Shown: positions 27,286 to 36,902 of the stretch, one piece after another | Layout: each line of letters opens with the position of its first letter | Position numbering within the stretch: position 1 is the first letter of the stretch | NCBI RefSeq assembly: GCF_014635725.1 | Contig: NZ_BMDJ01000003.1 | Span: 429,565-493,564 of the forward strand | Direction of reading: 5' to 3' | Length of the DNA stretch: 64,000 nucleotides | Origin: Pedobacter mendelii | GTDB taxonomy: Bacteria > Bacteroidota > Bacteroidia > Sphingobacteriales > Sphingobacteriaceae | Program-made: the position numbers and the translations under genes | Notes under the pieces: generated by a model | What the model was told of the DNA's origin: nothing | The model's database searches: none | The model's input: the letters and a program-made list of their open reading frames with translations, nothing else

Positions 27286-28806
27286 ATGAAAAATAAAAAA
27301 CTCGCACTTATTATTCTTGATGGTTGGGGCTACGGAAAACACGATAATTCTGATGCAGCTTATGCAGCCAATACTCCTTTTTTTGATTCGCTTATAGAAA
27401 AATATCCAAACTCAACATTAGAAGCTTCAGGAGAAGCTGTTGGTTTACCTGCCGGACAAATGGGCAATTCGGAAGTTGGGCACATGAACTTAGGTGCCGG
27501 ACGTGTAGTTTATCAAGAACTTGGAAGAATTAATAAGTCAATTACTGACAGAGAACTTCACTATAACCCTATCTTGTTAAAGGCCTTTGATTATGCTAAG
27601 AAAAACAATAAGGCGGTACATTTTATTGGTTTAGTTTCGAATGGAGGTGTACATGCTCATATAGAACATTTAAAAGCTTTATGCGATGCGGCGAATGAAG
27701 CAAAAGTAGAAAGAACTTATGTACATGCTTTTTTAGATGGTCGCGATACCGATCCAAATTCTGGATTAGGTTTTATCACTGATTTACAGAATCATATTCA
27801 GGGTTCTGTAGTAAAATTAGCAACAATGATTGGGCGTTATTACGCCATGGATAGAGATAACCGTTGGGAAAGAGTTAAACAAGCTTATGATGTAATGGTT
27901 AATGGCATCGGCGGGAAAACTCACAATGCTTTAGCTTCAATTAAAAAATCTTATGATGAAGGTGTAACTGATGAATTCATCAAACCAATCGTTTTAACTC
28001 AGGATAATGGCGAACCAGTTGCAACAATTCAAAATGATGATGTTGTAATTTGTTTTAATTTCCGTACAGATAGAGGCCGAGAAATTACCACAGCATTAAC
28101 CCAAAAAGATTTCCCTGAACAACAAATGTACAAACTGCCTTTATATTATGTTACAATGACAACCTATGATGAAAGCTTTGAGAGGGTAAATGTTATTTTT
28201 ACTAAAGATGATCTAACGCAAACCCTAGGAGAAGTTTTAGCAGAAAGTGGTAAAAATCAAATTCGTATTGCGGAGACCGAAAAATATCCACATGTTACTT
28301 TCTTCTTTTCAGGTGGAAGGGAAACAGAATTTAAGAATGAAAAACGCATTTTAATTCCATCGCCAAAAGTTGCTACCTACGATTTACAACCTGAAATGAG
28401 TGCCGCTGGTATTACTGATGCTATTACACAAGAAATGGAAACAGGTTGGGCAGATTTTATTTGCTTAAACTTCGCCAATCCTGATATGGTAGGCCATACT
28501 GGAGTATTTCAGGCAGTTATTAAAGCAGTAGAAACAGCTGATAAATATGCAGAAATTGTAGTAAACAAAGGATTGGAAAATGGATATTCTTTTATTTTGC
28601 TTGCTGATCATGGCAATTCTGAGTTTATGGTTAATAAAGATGGTTCTCCCAATACAGCACACACCACAAATTTAGTTCCCTGCATTTTAATTGATGATGA
28701 ATATAAAAGCATAGCTGATGGAAAACTTGGCGACATCGCCCCTACTGTTTTAAAAATTCTTGGGGTAGCAATTCCTGAAGAAATGACAGGCAATGTTCTT
28801 ATATAA
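27286..28806 (+). CDS. gpmI: 2,3-bisphosphoglycerate-independent phosphoglycerate mutase
   Basis: The glycolytic enzyme of 506 residues interconverts 3- and 2-phosphoglycerate using two manganese ions and a phosphoserine. It belongs to the alkaline phosphatase superfamily. ILDGWGYG (metal Asp 12), MGNSEVGHMNLGAG (nucleophile Ser 62), HAFLDGRDTDPNSG, GRYYAMDRDNRW, FNFRTDRGRE, FANPDMVGHTG, LLADHGNSE and AHTTNLVP are all present. The stop codon overlaps the ATG of the next gene by one base. Confidence 0.97.
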   Translation: MKNKKLALIILDGWGYGKHDNSDAAYAANTPFFDSLIEKYPNSTLEASGEAVGLPAGQMGNSEVGHMNLGAGRVVYQELGRINKSITDRELHYNPILLKAFDYAKKNNKAVHFIGLVSNGGVHAHIEHLKALCDAANEAKVERTYVHAFLDGRDTDPNSGLGFITDLQNHIQGSVVKLATMIGRYYAMDRDNRWERVKQAYDVMVNGIGGKTHNALASIKKSYDEGVTDEFIKPIVLTQDNGEPVATIQNDDVVICFNFRTDRGREITTALTQKDFPEQQMYKLPLYYVTMTTYDESFERVNVIFTKDDLTQTLGEVLAESGKNQIRIAETEKYPHVTFFFSGGRETEFKNEKRILIPSPKVATYDLQPEMSAAGITDAITQEMETGWADFICLNFANPDMVGHTGVFQAVIKAVETADKYAEIVVNKGLENGYSFILLADHGNSEFMVNKDGSPNTAHTTNLVPCILIDDEYKSIADGKLGDIAPTVLKILGVAIPEEMTGNVLI

Positions 28807-29336
28807 TGAATAAAAAATTAATATTTTTAGTATTTGCTTTAGGTTTTATTGCCTGCAATCAGCGTGAGGAATCGAAAGCAAATACCGATTTGTTATATTT
28901 TGATATTAATGGCTATTTTAAAAAGGAAGCCGTTCGATTAAAAAAATTAAATCCACAGATTGTTAAAGAAGTTTCAGTTAATGATGTAAGTGAAACACAA
29001 ACTTTAAAGCTTACCGATTGGGAGAAAGAACTTGCTATTTTTATTAATGCTGATATAAATAAAGCATCTTGGAAGGGAAGTTTTAATATGGATAAAAAAT
29101 TTGAATTAGAGCACTACACATCTTCGAGCAAAAAAATTCCGATTAAAGATGTTGTAATTAATACGTTAAATAATAAAGTTAAAAAGGTGCAAATTATTAT
29201 CTCAAATAAAAATATTTTATACACGAGCAGTGATACTTTAATCTATTATCCTGATAGCTTATATCAAATTAAAAAATATCAAAAAATAAAACTATTAATG
29301 GCCAAGAGCTATCATATTTTGGGTAAATTTAAATAA
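28806..29336 (+). CDS. Hypothetical lipoprotein coupled to gpmI
   Basis: The 176-residue protein has a lipoprotein signal with lipobox G-F-I-A-C (Cys 17). The mature part is Lys-rich with alternating beta-strand-like segments and no recognised domain. Its ATG overlaps the gpmI stop codon (TAATG), so translation is probably coupled. The pairing of a glycolytic enzyme with a lipoprotein looks like chance operon structure rather than shared function. It ends at a strong terminator. Confidence 0.75.
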   Translation: MNKKLIFLVFALGFIACNQREESKANTDLLYFDINGYFKKEAVRLKKLNPQIVKEVSVNDVSETQTLKLTDWEKELAIFINADINKASWKGSFNMDKKFELEHYTSSSKKIPIKDVVINTLNNKVKKVQIIISNKNILYTSSDTLIYYPDSLYQIKKYQKIKLLMAKSYHILGKFK

Positions 29337-29373
29337 AAAAAGGGCTTGAATATTAAATTCAAACCCTTTTTTT
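29335..29373. terminator. Bidirectional intrinsic terminator
   Basis: An A-run with GGGCTTGAAT pairs with ATTCAAACCC and a T-run, with a single C-A mismatch in a stem of about 16 pairs and a five-base loop. It starts inside the lipoprotein stop codon and serves both it and the convergent TPR gene. Confidence 0.9.
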
Positions 29374-29388
29374 AACAACTGGTTTAGT

Positions 29389-30012
29389 TCATTTTAAACT
29401 CGCAATTTGAGCTTTATCATAAGTAATCCAGTCAATAATATCTTTTCTGAGTGGTTGCAAAGTTAGTACTTTCTGAAAATCGGAAATTGAATTATTAAAT
29501 AGAGCTATACATGCAGCTTTTTCTGTAGCTTTCTTAGATTTAAATGATTTAAAAATAGCATAATCCTTGTAAGCTAAACCTCTGTTTTGCAGCATTTGAG
29601 TATCTTCCTCGCCACTTAGCTCGCTTGCTTTTGTAAAATCTTTAATTGCAGCAGTATAAAAATTATCACGCATACTATTTAATGATTGTTTAGGATCATT
29701 GGCAACATTTAATCTTGCTTTTCCACGATAGTAGTATGCAGAAATCTCAGTTGGTTTTAAAACAATTAAACGACTATAGGTAGTTATCGAATTCTCATAA
29801 TCTCCATTTTGATAATAAGAATAACCAAGCATTTTCAAAACATTTGCATTATTTCCATCTTTAGCATCGGCTTTTTCTAATTGTGTAACAGCAGCTTTGT
29901 AGTCGCCCTTTACCATGGCATCCATAATTTTTTTATCGCTGCCATTTTGCGCAAAACTACTACTTGAAGAGAAAATGATTAAACCTAAAACGGTTTGTTT
30001 AAAATAGTTCAT
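29389..30012 (-). CDS. Exported TPR protein
   Basis: The product has 207 residues from the ATG at 30010-30012, which puts a signal peptide (LGLIIFSSSSSFAQ) at the N-terminus; an ATG seven codons upstream gives a less typical signal. At least three TPR-like helix pairs are visible: G-D-Y-K-A-A-V-T-Q-L-E-K-A, NVLKMLGYSYYQNGDYENSI and PTEISAYYYRGKARLN. Probably a periplasmic scaffold; partner unknown. Confidence 0.8.
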   Translation of the reverse strand: MNYFKQTVLGLIIFSSSSSFAQNGSDKKIMDAMVKGDYKAAVTQLEKADAKDGNNANVLKMLGYSYYQNGDYENSITTYSRLIVLKPTEISAYYYRGKARLNVANDPKQSLNSMRDNFYTAAIKDFTKASELSGEEDTQMLQNRGLAYKDYAIFKSFKSKKATEKAACIALFNNSISDFQKVLTLQPLRKDIIDWITYDKAQIASLK

Positions 30013-30344
30013 GTAATGGTAATAAGTTAACAAATCTAAAATTTCATCGCAAATAAATGAATAAAATATTCACGCAATATAATTCAATTCTTAGAAAATA
30101 ATATGGTTTAATTTTTTTACATTAACTAAATCAATTAAACAATAGCTTAAACGCTAAAAACTCAGATATATGATATTTGGCGAAAATATATATTCCCTGC
30201 CTTTTTATCATAACATTATACCAATTTTAAAATAACATTAACTTAAAGTAAGTTTGGCACAAGAGTTGAATTTAATACCTATACAATAAAAACACACAAA
30301 TTACCTTCGATAGAACTGCCAGTTTGTCGTTATAAATAATAATA
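30013..30344. other. lon upstream region, 332 bp
   Basis: This AT-rich region between the TPR gene (minus) and lon contains a sigma-54-like site at 30254-30270 and a near-consensus -7 box TACCTTCG at 30302-30309. No coding frame or repeat is visible. Confidence 0.5.
30254..30270 (+). promoter_or_regulatory. Sigma-54-like -24/-12 element upstream of lon
   Basis: TTGGCAC, a five-base spacer AAGAG, then TTGAA. The -24 half and spacing match TGGCAC-N5-TTGCW; the -12 half has GA instead of GC. A start near 30281 would give a leader of about 64 bases. Confidence 0.35.
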
Positions 30345-32816
30345 ATGAGTAAACAAGATATATTTGATTTTAATACAGCGATGCCAATTATTAACGAGGA
30401 TACTGAATTTTTTCCATTAATGTCTCAACAAGATGAGGAAGAAATGAATAATGAAGAGACTCCTGAAGTGTTAGCAATATTGCCTTTACGTAATACAGTT
30501 TTATTTCCAGGTGTGGTAATTCCAATTACTGTAGGAAGAGATAAATCTATTAAACTAATTAAAGAAGCCTACAAAGGAAATAAAATTATTGGTGTTGTTT
30601 CACAAAAAGATGTATCAATTGAAGATCCTACTTTTGACCAGCTTAACTCGGTTGGTACTGTTGCTAACATTATAAAATTGCTTCAAATGCCCGACGGTAA
30701 TACAACAGTTATCATTCAAGGTAAGCAACGTTTCAGCTTATTGGAAGAAGTACAAAACGAACCTTATATCAAAGCATCCGTTAAAAAATTTGAAGAACAG
30801 AAAACAAAAACCGATAAAGAATTTAAAGGGCTTATTGCATCAATTAGAGAGATGTCTTCTCAAATTATACAGCTTTCCCCAAATATCCCAACTGAAGCTA
30901 GCATTGCATTAAAAAATATTGAAAGCAATTCATTTCTGATAAATTTCATATCGTCAAATATGAATGCCGAAATGTCTGATAAACAAAAAATCCTTGAAAT
31001 GGATAATTTGCTGGAGCGGGCTCAAAAGGTTATGGAACTTTTGATGGTTGAATTGCAAATGCTAGAGTTGAGAAATCAAATTCAATCAAAAGTCCGTACT
31101 GATTTAGATAAGCAACAACGCGATTATTTTTTAAATCAACAACTAAAAACTATACAAGAAGAACTTGGAGGCAATTCAGCTGATGTAGAATTTGATGCTT
31201 TACAGGAAAGAGCTAAAAAGAAAAAATGGACCAAAGAAGTTTATGCTCATTTTGATAAAGAGCTTGATAAATTAGGTCGTATGAATCCGGCAGCACCGGA
31301 TTATTCTATACAACTTAACTACCTTGAATTGCTTTTAGATTTGCCTTGGAGCGAATTTACAAAAGATAACTTTGATTTAAAAAGAGCACAGCGTGTTTTA
31401 GATAAGGATCATTTCGGCCTAGAAAAAGTTAAACAACGCATAATTGAATATTTAGCGGTGTTAAAACTTAAAAGAAATATGAAAGCGCCAATTTTATGTT
31501 TGGTTGGCCCTCCGGGAGTTGGTAAAACTTCGTTGGGGAAATCAATTGCCAAAGCTTTGGGTCGTAAATATGTTCGTATGGCATTAGGTGGTATTCGCGA
31601 TGAAGCTGAAATTCGTGGTCACCGTAAAACTTACATCGGAGCAATGCCAGGTCGTATTATTTCATCAATTAAAAAGGCAAGTGCAGACAATCCTGTATTT
31701 GTGTTAGATGAAATTGATAAAGTAGGAACTGACCATCGTGGCGATCCTTCATCAGCCCTGCTTGAAGTTTTAGATCCTGAACAGAATAATGCATTCTATG
31801 ACCATTATGTTGAAATGGATTACGACCTATCAAATATCTTATTTATTGCAACGGCCAACTCGTTAAGTACAATACAGCCAGCTTTGTTAGATCGTATGGA
31901 AATTATTGAAGTTAACGGATATACAATCGAAGAGAAAATTGAAATTGCCAAGAAATTCTTATTACCCAAACAGAAAGAAAATCATGGTTTAAAATTGAAA
32001 GATATTGTTCTAAAACCAGCTTTAATTGAAAAAGTAATCGAAGATTATACTCGCGAAAGTGGCGTTCGTGGTTTAGAGAAAAAAATTGGTTCATTGGTTC
32101 GTGGTGTTGCTACAAAAATTGCGATGGAAGAAGAATACAATGTTAATTTAACAGAAGAAGATGTTGAACGCATTTTAGGCGCTCCTATTTACGATAAAGA
32201 TTTATACGAAGGCAATGAAGTTGCTGGTGTGGTTACAGGTTTAGCATGGACAAGCGTTGGTGGTGATATTTTATTCATCGAATCGAGCTTAAGTCCTGGT
32301 AAAGGCAAATTAACTTTAACAGGTAATTTGGGCGATGTAATGAAAGAATCTGCAGTTATTGCATTGGCTTACTTACGTGCACATGCTAATGAATTCGGGA
32401 TTGATTATACCTTATTTGATAATTGGGATGTACATGTTCATGTACCTGCGGGTGCAACACCTAAAGATGGCCCATCAGCAGGTGTAACAATGCTAACAGC
32501 TTTAACTTCAGCTTTTACACAACGCAAAGTAAAACAACATTTAGCTATGACCGGTGAAATTACATTACGTGGAAAGGTTTTACCAGTCGGTGGAATTAAA
32601 GAAAAAATATTAGCTGCAAAAAGAGCTAACATTAAAGAAATTATACTATGTAAAAGCAATCGAAAAGACATTTTAGAAATTAAGGAGAGCTACATTAAGG
32701 ATTTAACATTTCATTACGTTACAGAAATGAGTGAAGTTATAGAGCTAGCTTTATTAAAAAATAAAGTAAAAAAACCTATCGATTTAACTATTAAGCTAGC
32801 ACCAATTGTTAACTAA
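30345..32816 (+). CDS. lon: ATP-dependent protease Lon
   Basis: An 823-residue LonA. The N-terminal LON substrate-binding domain covers about residues 45-240 ([15 protein letters not shown]). A coiled-coil linker follows, then the AAA+ module with Walker [10 protein letters not shown] near residue 390 and Walker [11 protein letters not shown]. The C-terminal protease domain has GPSAGVTM with the catalytic Ser near residue 710 and the catalytic Lys in ILAAKRANI near 757. An extension of about 35 acidic residues precedes the LON domain. Expression may involve the sigma-54-like element upstream. A terminator hairpin abuts the next gene. Confidence 0.97.
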   Translation: MSKQDIFDFNTAMPIINEDTEFFPLMSQQDEEEMNNEETPEVLAILPLRNTVLFPGVVIPITVGRDKSIKLIKEAYKGNKIIGVVSQKDVSIEDPTFDQLNSVGTVANIIKLLQMPDGNTTVIIQGKQRFSLLEEVQNEPYIKASVKKFEEQKTKTDKEFKGLIASIREMSSQIIQLSPNIPTEASIALKNIESNSFLINFISSNMNAEMSDKQKILEMDNLLERAQKVMELLMVELQMLELRNQIQSKVRTDLDKQQRDYFLNQQLKTIQEELGGNSADVEFDALQERAKKKKWTKEVYAHFDKELDKLGRMNPAAPDYSIQLNYLELLLDLPWSEFTKDNFDLKRAQRVLDKDHFGLEKVKQRIIEYLAVLKLKRNMKAPILCLVGPPGVGKTSLGKSIAKALGRKYVRMALGGIRDEAEIRGHRKTYIGAMPGRIISSIKKASADNPVFVLDEIDKVGTDHRGDPSSALLEVLDPEQNNAFYDHYVEMDYDLSNILFIATANSLSTIQPALLDRMEIIEVNGYTIEEKIEIAKKFLLPKQKENHGLKLKDIVLKPALIEKVIEDYTRESGVRGLEKKIGSLVRGVATKIAMEEEYNVNLTEEDVERILGAPIYDKDLYEGNEVAGVVTGLAWTSVGGDILFIESSLSPGKGKLTLTGNLGDVMKESAVIALAYLRAHANEFGIDYTLFDNWDVHVHVPAGATPKDGPSAGVTMLTALTSAFTQRKVKQHLAMTGEITLRGKVLPVGGIKEKILAAKRANIKEIILCKSNRKDILEIKESYIKDLTFHYVTEMSEVIELALLKNKVKKPIDLTIKLAPIVN

Positions 32817-32881
32817 TTTGTAATATTATAATTTTATTTAATCCTTTGATTAATTAATTCATTTACAATAGATACTTTTAT

Positions 32882-32909
32882 AGTCCCGACGAATTATCGG
32901 GACTTTTTT
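32882..32909 (+). terminator. Intrinsic terminator of lon, touching the next ATG
   Basis: AGTCCCGA (32882-32889) pairs with TCGGGACT (32897-32904), followed by T residues up to 32909. The ATG of the LpxR-like gene begins at 32910. Confidence 0.88.
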
Positions 32910-33860
32910 ATGAAATCGATTTTAGCATCCCTTTTAATATTATTTGTTGTTAATACGGCAAAAGCTCAAAACTTCAAAAATGAATTTGGTTTTAAAACCG
33001 AAAATGATGCTTACCTGGCAACATTGAATGATAGATATTATACAAATGGACTATTTATTTATTATCGCAGAGCAATAAACCCTGAAAAATTAGGAGAAAA
33101 CATTGAGAAGAAAACTTACGAAATTTCTATAGGTCAGAAAATATACACACCTTATTGGGGTCAGGTAGCAAAAAAAGAAGATCAAGACAGGCCATTTGCA
33201 GGTTACTTGTATGCAGGTGCCGCCTATTCTATTTTCTATAAAAAAGAAAGTGTTTTAAAAACCAGTATTGAATTAGGTACTGTTGGTCCAAATTCTTTAG
33301 CTCAGGATGCACAAAAATTCTTACATAAAACTGTTGGTTTTTATACGCCTGCAGGTTGGGAATATCAAATACGAAATGAAATTGCAGTAAACCTTTCTGG
33401 TAATTACAGTAAGCTTATCCACCGTTCGAGTGATAATGCAGTAGATTTTAGCGGACAAGGATATGCAAATTTAGGCACAACCTTTAGCGGCTTAGGAGCG
33501 TCTCTTTTATTTAGGGCTGGGAAATTAAATCAATTATTTAACAGTGCTTACCACAATGCAGTAATTGGAGATGCTAAAACCAAAAGCCTGAATAGCTCAG
33601 AATTCTTTTTTTACGCAAAACCTCAATTAAATATAGTTGCATATGATGCAACCATTCAAGGTAGTATTTTTAATAATGATAGTCCCGTAACTTTTGGCAT
33701 TAAACCAATTGTTTTTGAACAGCAATTTGGAGTAAATTACAGTTCTAAAAGATTTACGGCTGATTTTAATGTGATTTTCAAAACAAAAGAAGTAAAAAGC
33801 ATTGCAAAAGCTCAAAATTATGGTGGCTTGAGTTTATATTACAGGTTTGGTAAAATATAA
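32910..33860 (+). CDS. LpxR-like outer-membrane lipid A deacylase (DUF2219)
   Basis: The 316-residue protein has a signal peptide (cleavage after N-T-A-K-A, residue 19) and a beta-barrel ending in an aromatic/basic strand (YYRFGKI). TENDAYLATLNDRYYTNG supplies the Asn-Asp pair and the Thr of the LpxR active site, and AQKFLHKTVGFYTPAGWEYQ with the following R-N-E supplies His and Glu. LpxR removes the 3'-acyloxyacyl chain of lipid A in a calcium-dependent way. Role here is by family. Transcription start cannot lie far upstream without crossing the lon terminator; a weak -7 box TACTTTTA at 32873-32880 would start inside the hairpin. Confidence 0.82.
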   Translation: MKSILASLLILFVVNTAKAQNFKNEFGFKTENDAYLATLNDRYYTNGLFIYYRRAINPEKLGENIEKKTYEISIGQKIYTPYWGQVAKKEDQDRPFAGYLYAGAAYSIFYKKESVLKTSIELGTVGPNSLAQDAQKFLHKTVGFYTPAGWEYQIRNEIAVNLSGNYSKLIHRSSDNAVDFSGQGYANLGTTFSGLGASLLFRAGKLNQLFNSAYHNAVIGDAKTKSLNSSEFFFYAKPQLNIVAYDATIQGSIFNNDSPVTFGIKPIVFEQQFGVNYSSKRFTADFNVIFKTKEVKSIAKAQNYGGLSLYYRFGKI

Positions 33861-33863
33861 AAT

Positions 33864-34274
33864 TTAATCAAAACCAGGTTTTTTTCTGCTTTCTTTTCTT
33901 TCAGCGTTAACGGATTTATTCTTTAATCTTTTCTGAATTACCGCTTTGGGGATTTTAGTTGGCTTTCGCTTTATTTGAACCACAAGAGACCGTTTAAGCA
34001 AATCGATTAATTTAGCAACTGTCTTTTCTTTATTCAAAAGCTGACTTCGATCCTCTTGAGAAATAATGTGTAACAGACCTTCAGAATCTAAACGATTTTC
34101 GAGTTTAGTTTTTATAATTAGCTTTTCTTCATCGCTTAAATATTCTGAACTTTCTAAATTGAAAATCAGTTCTACTTTACTCGAAACCTTATTCACATTT
34201 TGGCCACCTTTCCCTCCACTTCTGGATGTTTTAAATGTTACTACTTTTAAAATTTCTTCCCTATTAGGTATCAT
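33864..34274 (-). CDS. arfB: Alternative ribosome-rescue factor ArfB (YaeJ)
   Basis: The 136-residue protein is a codon-independent peptidyl-tRNA hydrolase that frees stalled ribosomes. SRSGGKGGQNVNKV near residues 18-31 holds the catalytic GGQ. The basic C-terminal tail (KRKPTKIPKAVIQKR and more Lys and Arg) is the part that enters the empty mRNA channel. No codon-recognition domain is present, which separates it from RF1/RF2. It is convergent with the LpxR-like gene, three bases apart. Confidence 0.95.
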   Translation of the reverse strand: MIPNREEILKVVTFKTSRSGGKGGQNVNKVSSKVELIFNLESSEYLSDEEKLIIKTKLENRLDSEGLLHIISQEDRSQLLNKEKTVAKLIDLLKRSLVVQIKRKPTKIPKAVIQKRLKNKSVNAERKESRKKPGFD

Positions 34275-34432
34275 TTTCTTAAAAATTTATTAATATCCCT
34301 CCTCAAAGATATTCCAAAATGATACACATATAATGCTAAATTTTTAATTTCATATTAGGTAATTTTGTTTATTCGTTGATAAATTTTAACTTCAAACAAT
34401 CGTTCTAAATAAGCGCATATCTAAAATAACCC

Positions 34433-35218
34433 ATGACATTAAAATCTTTTGGTCAAATAATAGTTTCATTTTTAAAAACATTTGTATTTTCCGTAATATG
34501 TTTTGTCTTTTTATTTTTTTTGCTATGGACATTCTGTTACTCATTACATATTTTTTATTTATTTTTTTTAACGTTAATAGTTGCAACTGTGGCGTATTTC
34601 AAAAAAAAGAATAGAAAATTTATCACAATAACGCTATTTGTTGGCCTAAGCATTTTCATTATATCTACACCGTATAATCTAAAGCAATATAATCTCCATG
34701 CAGAAGCATTTCAAATGCAGATAAATAATGGTTATCATTTAAAGTTTAAGCAAAAATGTGCCATATATGGTACACTTCTAATTATAACAGTTGGGGATAT
34801 TGTACCTTTTCCTGAAGCCAGTATTCAAAATTTCTACTTATTGTTTCCAAAAAAGAGCAAAACTAGGATATTTTATGATGATGCATATTTAAGTGCACCC
34901 GATATTCAAAAAATGCTAAATACTAAAGGTAAGCAACTTGTTGCCTGGAACAAATGGGGAGAGCGATTTAACAGAAATTTTCGGTTTGCAGCAGCTTTTG
35001 ATCCTTGTACAATAGAAATTACAGAAGAAGGCAATCATAAAAAATCAACTTTGGTTACTTATTTTCATTACCGCAAAAATTATACAACATTTAATGCAAA
35101 TCATTATTTGTATGGAATGTTTGCGTTCCGCATTGATGAAGGATTATTTTGGTACTTACAACATGAAGGCTGGTTACATCCCTATAATTCAGTTTGGATT
35201 GCTAAGCTCGATAAGTAG
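34433..35218 (+). CDS. Unknown membrane protein
   Basis: The 261-residue protein has three hydrophobic segments in its first 85 residues (about 12-35, 38-54 and 65-80) and a soluble domain of about 170 residues, with aromatic-rich strands and D-E-G-L-F-W-Y-L-Q-H-E-G-W. I recognise no family. The coding strand is very AT-rich in the membrane part. It has its own spacer on both sides. No function is proposed. Confidence 0.7.
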   Translation: MTLKSFGQIIVSFLKTFVFSVICFVFLFFLLWTFCYSLHIFYLFFLTLIVATVAYFKKKNRKFITITLFVGLSIFIISTPYNLKQYNLHAEAFQMQINNGYHLKFKQKCAIYGTLLIITVGDIVPFPEASIQNFYLLFPKKSKTRIFYDDAYLSAPDIQKMLNTKGKQLVAWNKWGERFNRNFRFAAAFDPCTIEITEEGNHKKSTLVTYFHYRKNYTTFNANHYLYGMFAFRIDEGLFWYLQHEGWLHPYNSVWIAKLDK

Positions 35219-35268
35219 ATTATTTAATTACAAGCTTGAAAAAAATTCAGCATTCTGTTTCTAATTTT

Positions 35269-35276
35269 TAACTTTG
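35269..35276 (+). promoter_or_regulatory. Promoter -7 box of cmk
   Basis: TAACTTTG matches TAnnTTTG and lies eight bases before the cmk ATG, predicting a leader of about four bases. The -33 element is unclear. Confidence 0.55.
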
Positions 35277-35283
35277 CCGCACG

Positions 35284-35964
35284 ATGAAGAAAAACCTGGT
35301 AATAGCGATTGATGGCTATTCATCTTGCGGAAAAAGCACACTTGCAAAAGCATTAGCAAAAAAATTAGGCTTTATTTATGTTGATAGCGGTGCAATGTAT
35401 CGTGCCGTAACCTTATTTTTTCTAAGAAATAAAATCGATATTGCTGATGACGCAAAAGTTACCGATGCTTTGCAACACATCGAATTGAATTTTCACTCAC
35501 GCGATTACGAATCGCATATTACTTTAAACAGCGAAGAAGTTTCTGATGAAATTCGTTTAATGCCAGTATCAGAAAATGTAAGTGAAGTTTCGGCGCATAA
35601 AATTGTTCGTCATGAAATGGTAAAACAGCAACAGCGAATGGGCAAATCTAAAAACATTGTAATGGATGGCCGTGATATCGGAACCACTGTTTTCCCTAAC
35701 GCACCTTTAAAATTTTTTATGACTGCCGATCCTAAAATCAGAGCTGAACGAAGATTTAAAGAGTTAGAAAGTAAAGGCAATAACGAAACCACACTTGAAG
35801 AAGTTTTTGAAAACCTTGCCCACCGTGATTATGCAGACACAACGCGTAAAGAGAGTCCACTGGTTAGGGCAGAAGATGCCATTATTTTAGATAATACAGA
35901 TTTAACACAGGATGAACAATTAGCATTCGCTTTAGAAAGAGTTGAGCCTTTATTAATTAAATAA
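35284..35964 (+). CDS. cmk: Cytidylate kinase
   Basis: A 226-residue kinase phosphorylating CMP and dCMP. IAIDGYSSCGKSTLAKALA (P-loop), YVDSGAMYRAVT and MDGRDIGTTVFPNAPLKFFMTA are diagnostic, followed by the lid with R-A-E-R-R-F-K-E-L. The predicted transcript is almost leaderless. In many bacteria cmk precedes rpsA; here rpsA is 4.7 kb downstream with four exported or membrane proteins in between. Confidence 0.96.
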   Translation: MKKNLVIAIDGYSSCGKSTLAKALAKKLGFIYVDSGAMYRAVTLFFLRNKIDIADDAKVTDALQHIELNFHSRDYESHITLNSEEVSDEIRLMPVSENVSEVSAHKIVRHEMVKQQQRMGKSKNIVMDGRDIGTTVFPNAPLKFFMTADPKIRAERRFKELESKGNNETTLEEVFENLAHRDYADTTRKESPLVRAEDAIILDNTDLTQDEQLAFALERVEPLLIK

Positions 35965-36014
35965 TCAACTACTTTAATTTTATTTCATATTTTTAGCACA
36001 AACCATTTGCTATT

Positions 36015-36845
36015 ATGATATTAAAACAAACCTCAATTCTATTTCTTTTTTTTGCGTTCATTTCTTTAAACGTTAATGCTCAAAAAGGCTGGATTAATCT
36101 CTTTAATGGTAAAGATTTGAAAGATTGGACGGTTAAAATCTCAAAGCATAACTTAAACGATAATTTTGCCAATACCTTTAGAGTAGAAAATGGCCTAATG
36201 AAAGTTAGTTATGATGGCTATGACACTTTCGACCAGCAGTACGGGCATATTTTTTATAAAAAACCATTTTCTGCCTATCTACTAAAAGTTACTTATCGTT
36301 TTGTTGGTGAGCAGGCTAAAGGTGGTGAAGGCTGGGCTTTAAGAAACAGCGGGGCTATGTTGCATTGTCAGGACCCAAAAACCATGTTAAAAGATCAGGA
36401 TTTCCCTATTTCTGTTGAAGCTCAGATATTAGGCGGAGATGGTGAACATGATCGCCATACCAGTAACGTTTGCACTCCAGGTACAAATATCTTCTTCAAT
36501 GGAAAGCTTTTTACACCACATTGTTTAGATTCTAAATCAAAAACCTATGCTGGCGATCAATGGGTAACAGCTCAATTTTTAGTTTTGGGCGATTCGGTTA
36601 TTAAACATATTATTGAAGGTGAAGTTGTTTTAGAATATACCAAGCCGCAAATTGGTGGTGGTAATGTTTCAAATTTCGATGCAAAAGTTAAAATTGATGG
36701 GAAACCATTAACTTCTGGTTATATTTCATTGCAAAGTGAAAGCCATCCAATAGAGTTTAAAACCGTACAATTGTATAATCTTGAACCATTTATGAAAAAT
36801 AAAGAAAAACTTAATATGGTTTTAGAAACAATATTGAAACAATAA
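36015..36845 (+). CDS. Exported DUF1080 (3-keto-disaccharide hydrolase fold) protein
   Basis: The 276-residue protein has a signal peptide (cleavage after L-N-V-N-A) and the DUF1080 jelly-roll domain: WINLFNGKDLKDWTV, F-R-V-E-N-G-L-M-K-V, NSGAMLHCQDP, SVEAQILGG and GYISLQSESHPIEFKTVQL. The family includes 3-keto-glucoside hydrolases and carbohydrate-binding proteins and is abundant in Bacteroidota. Substrate is unknown. Confidence 0.85.
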   Translation: MILKQTSILFLFFAFISLNVNAQKGWINLFNGKDLKDWTVKISKHNLNDNFANTFRVENGLMKVSYDGYDTFDQQYGHIFYKKPFSAYLLKVTYRFVGEQAKGGEGWALRNSGAMLHCQDPKTMLKDQDFPISVEAQILGGDGEHDRHTSNVCTPGTNIFFNGKLFTPHCLDSKSKTYAGDQWVTAQFLVLGDSVIKHIIEGEVVLEYTKPQIGGGNVSNFDAKVKIDGKPLTSGYISLQSESHPIEFKTVQLYNLEPFMKNKEKLNMVLETILKQ

Positions 36846-36902
36846 ATTCATATTACTATTGTTTTAGAAAGAACTCAACATAATTCTAAAATCGCTCTTA
36901 AT

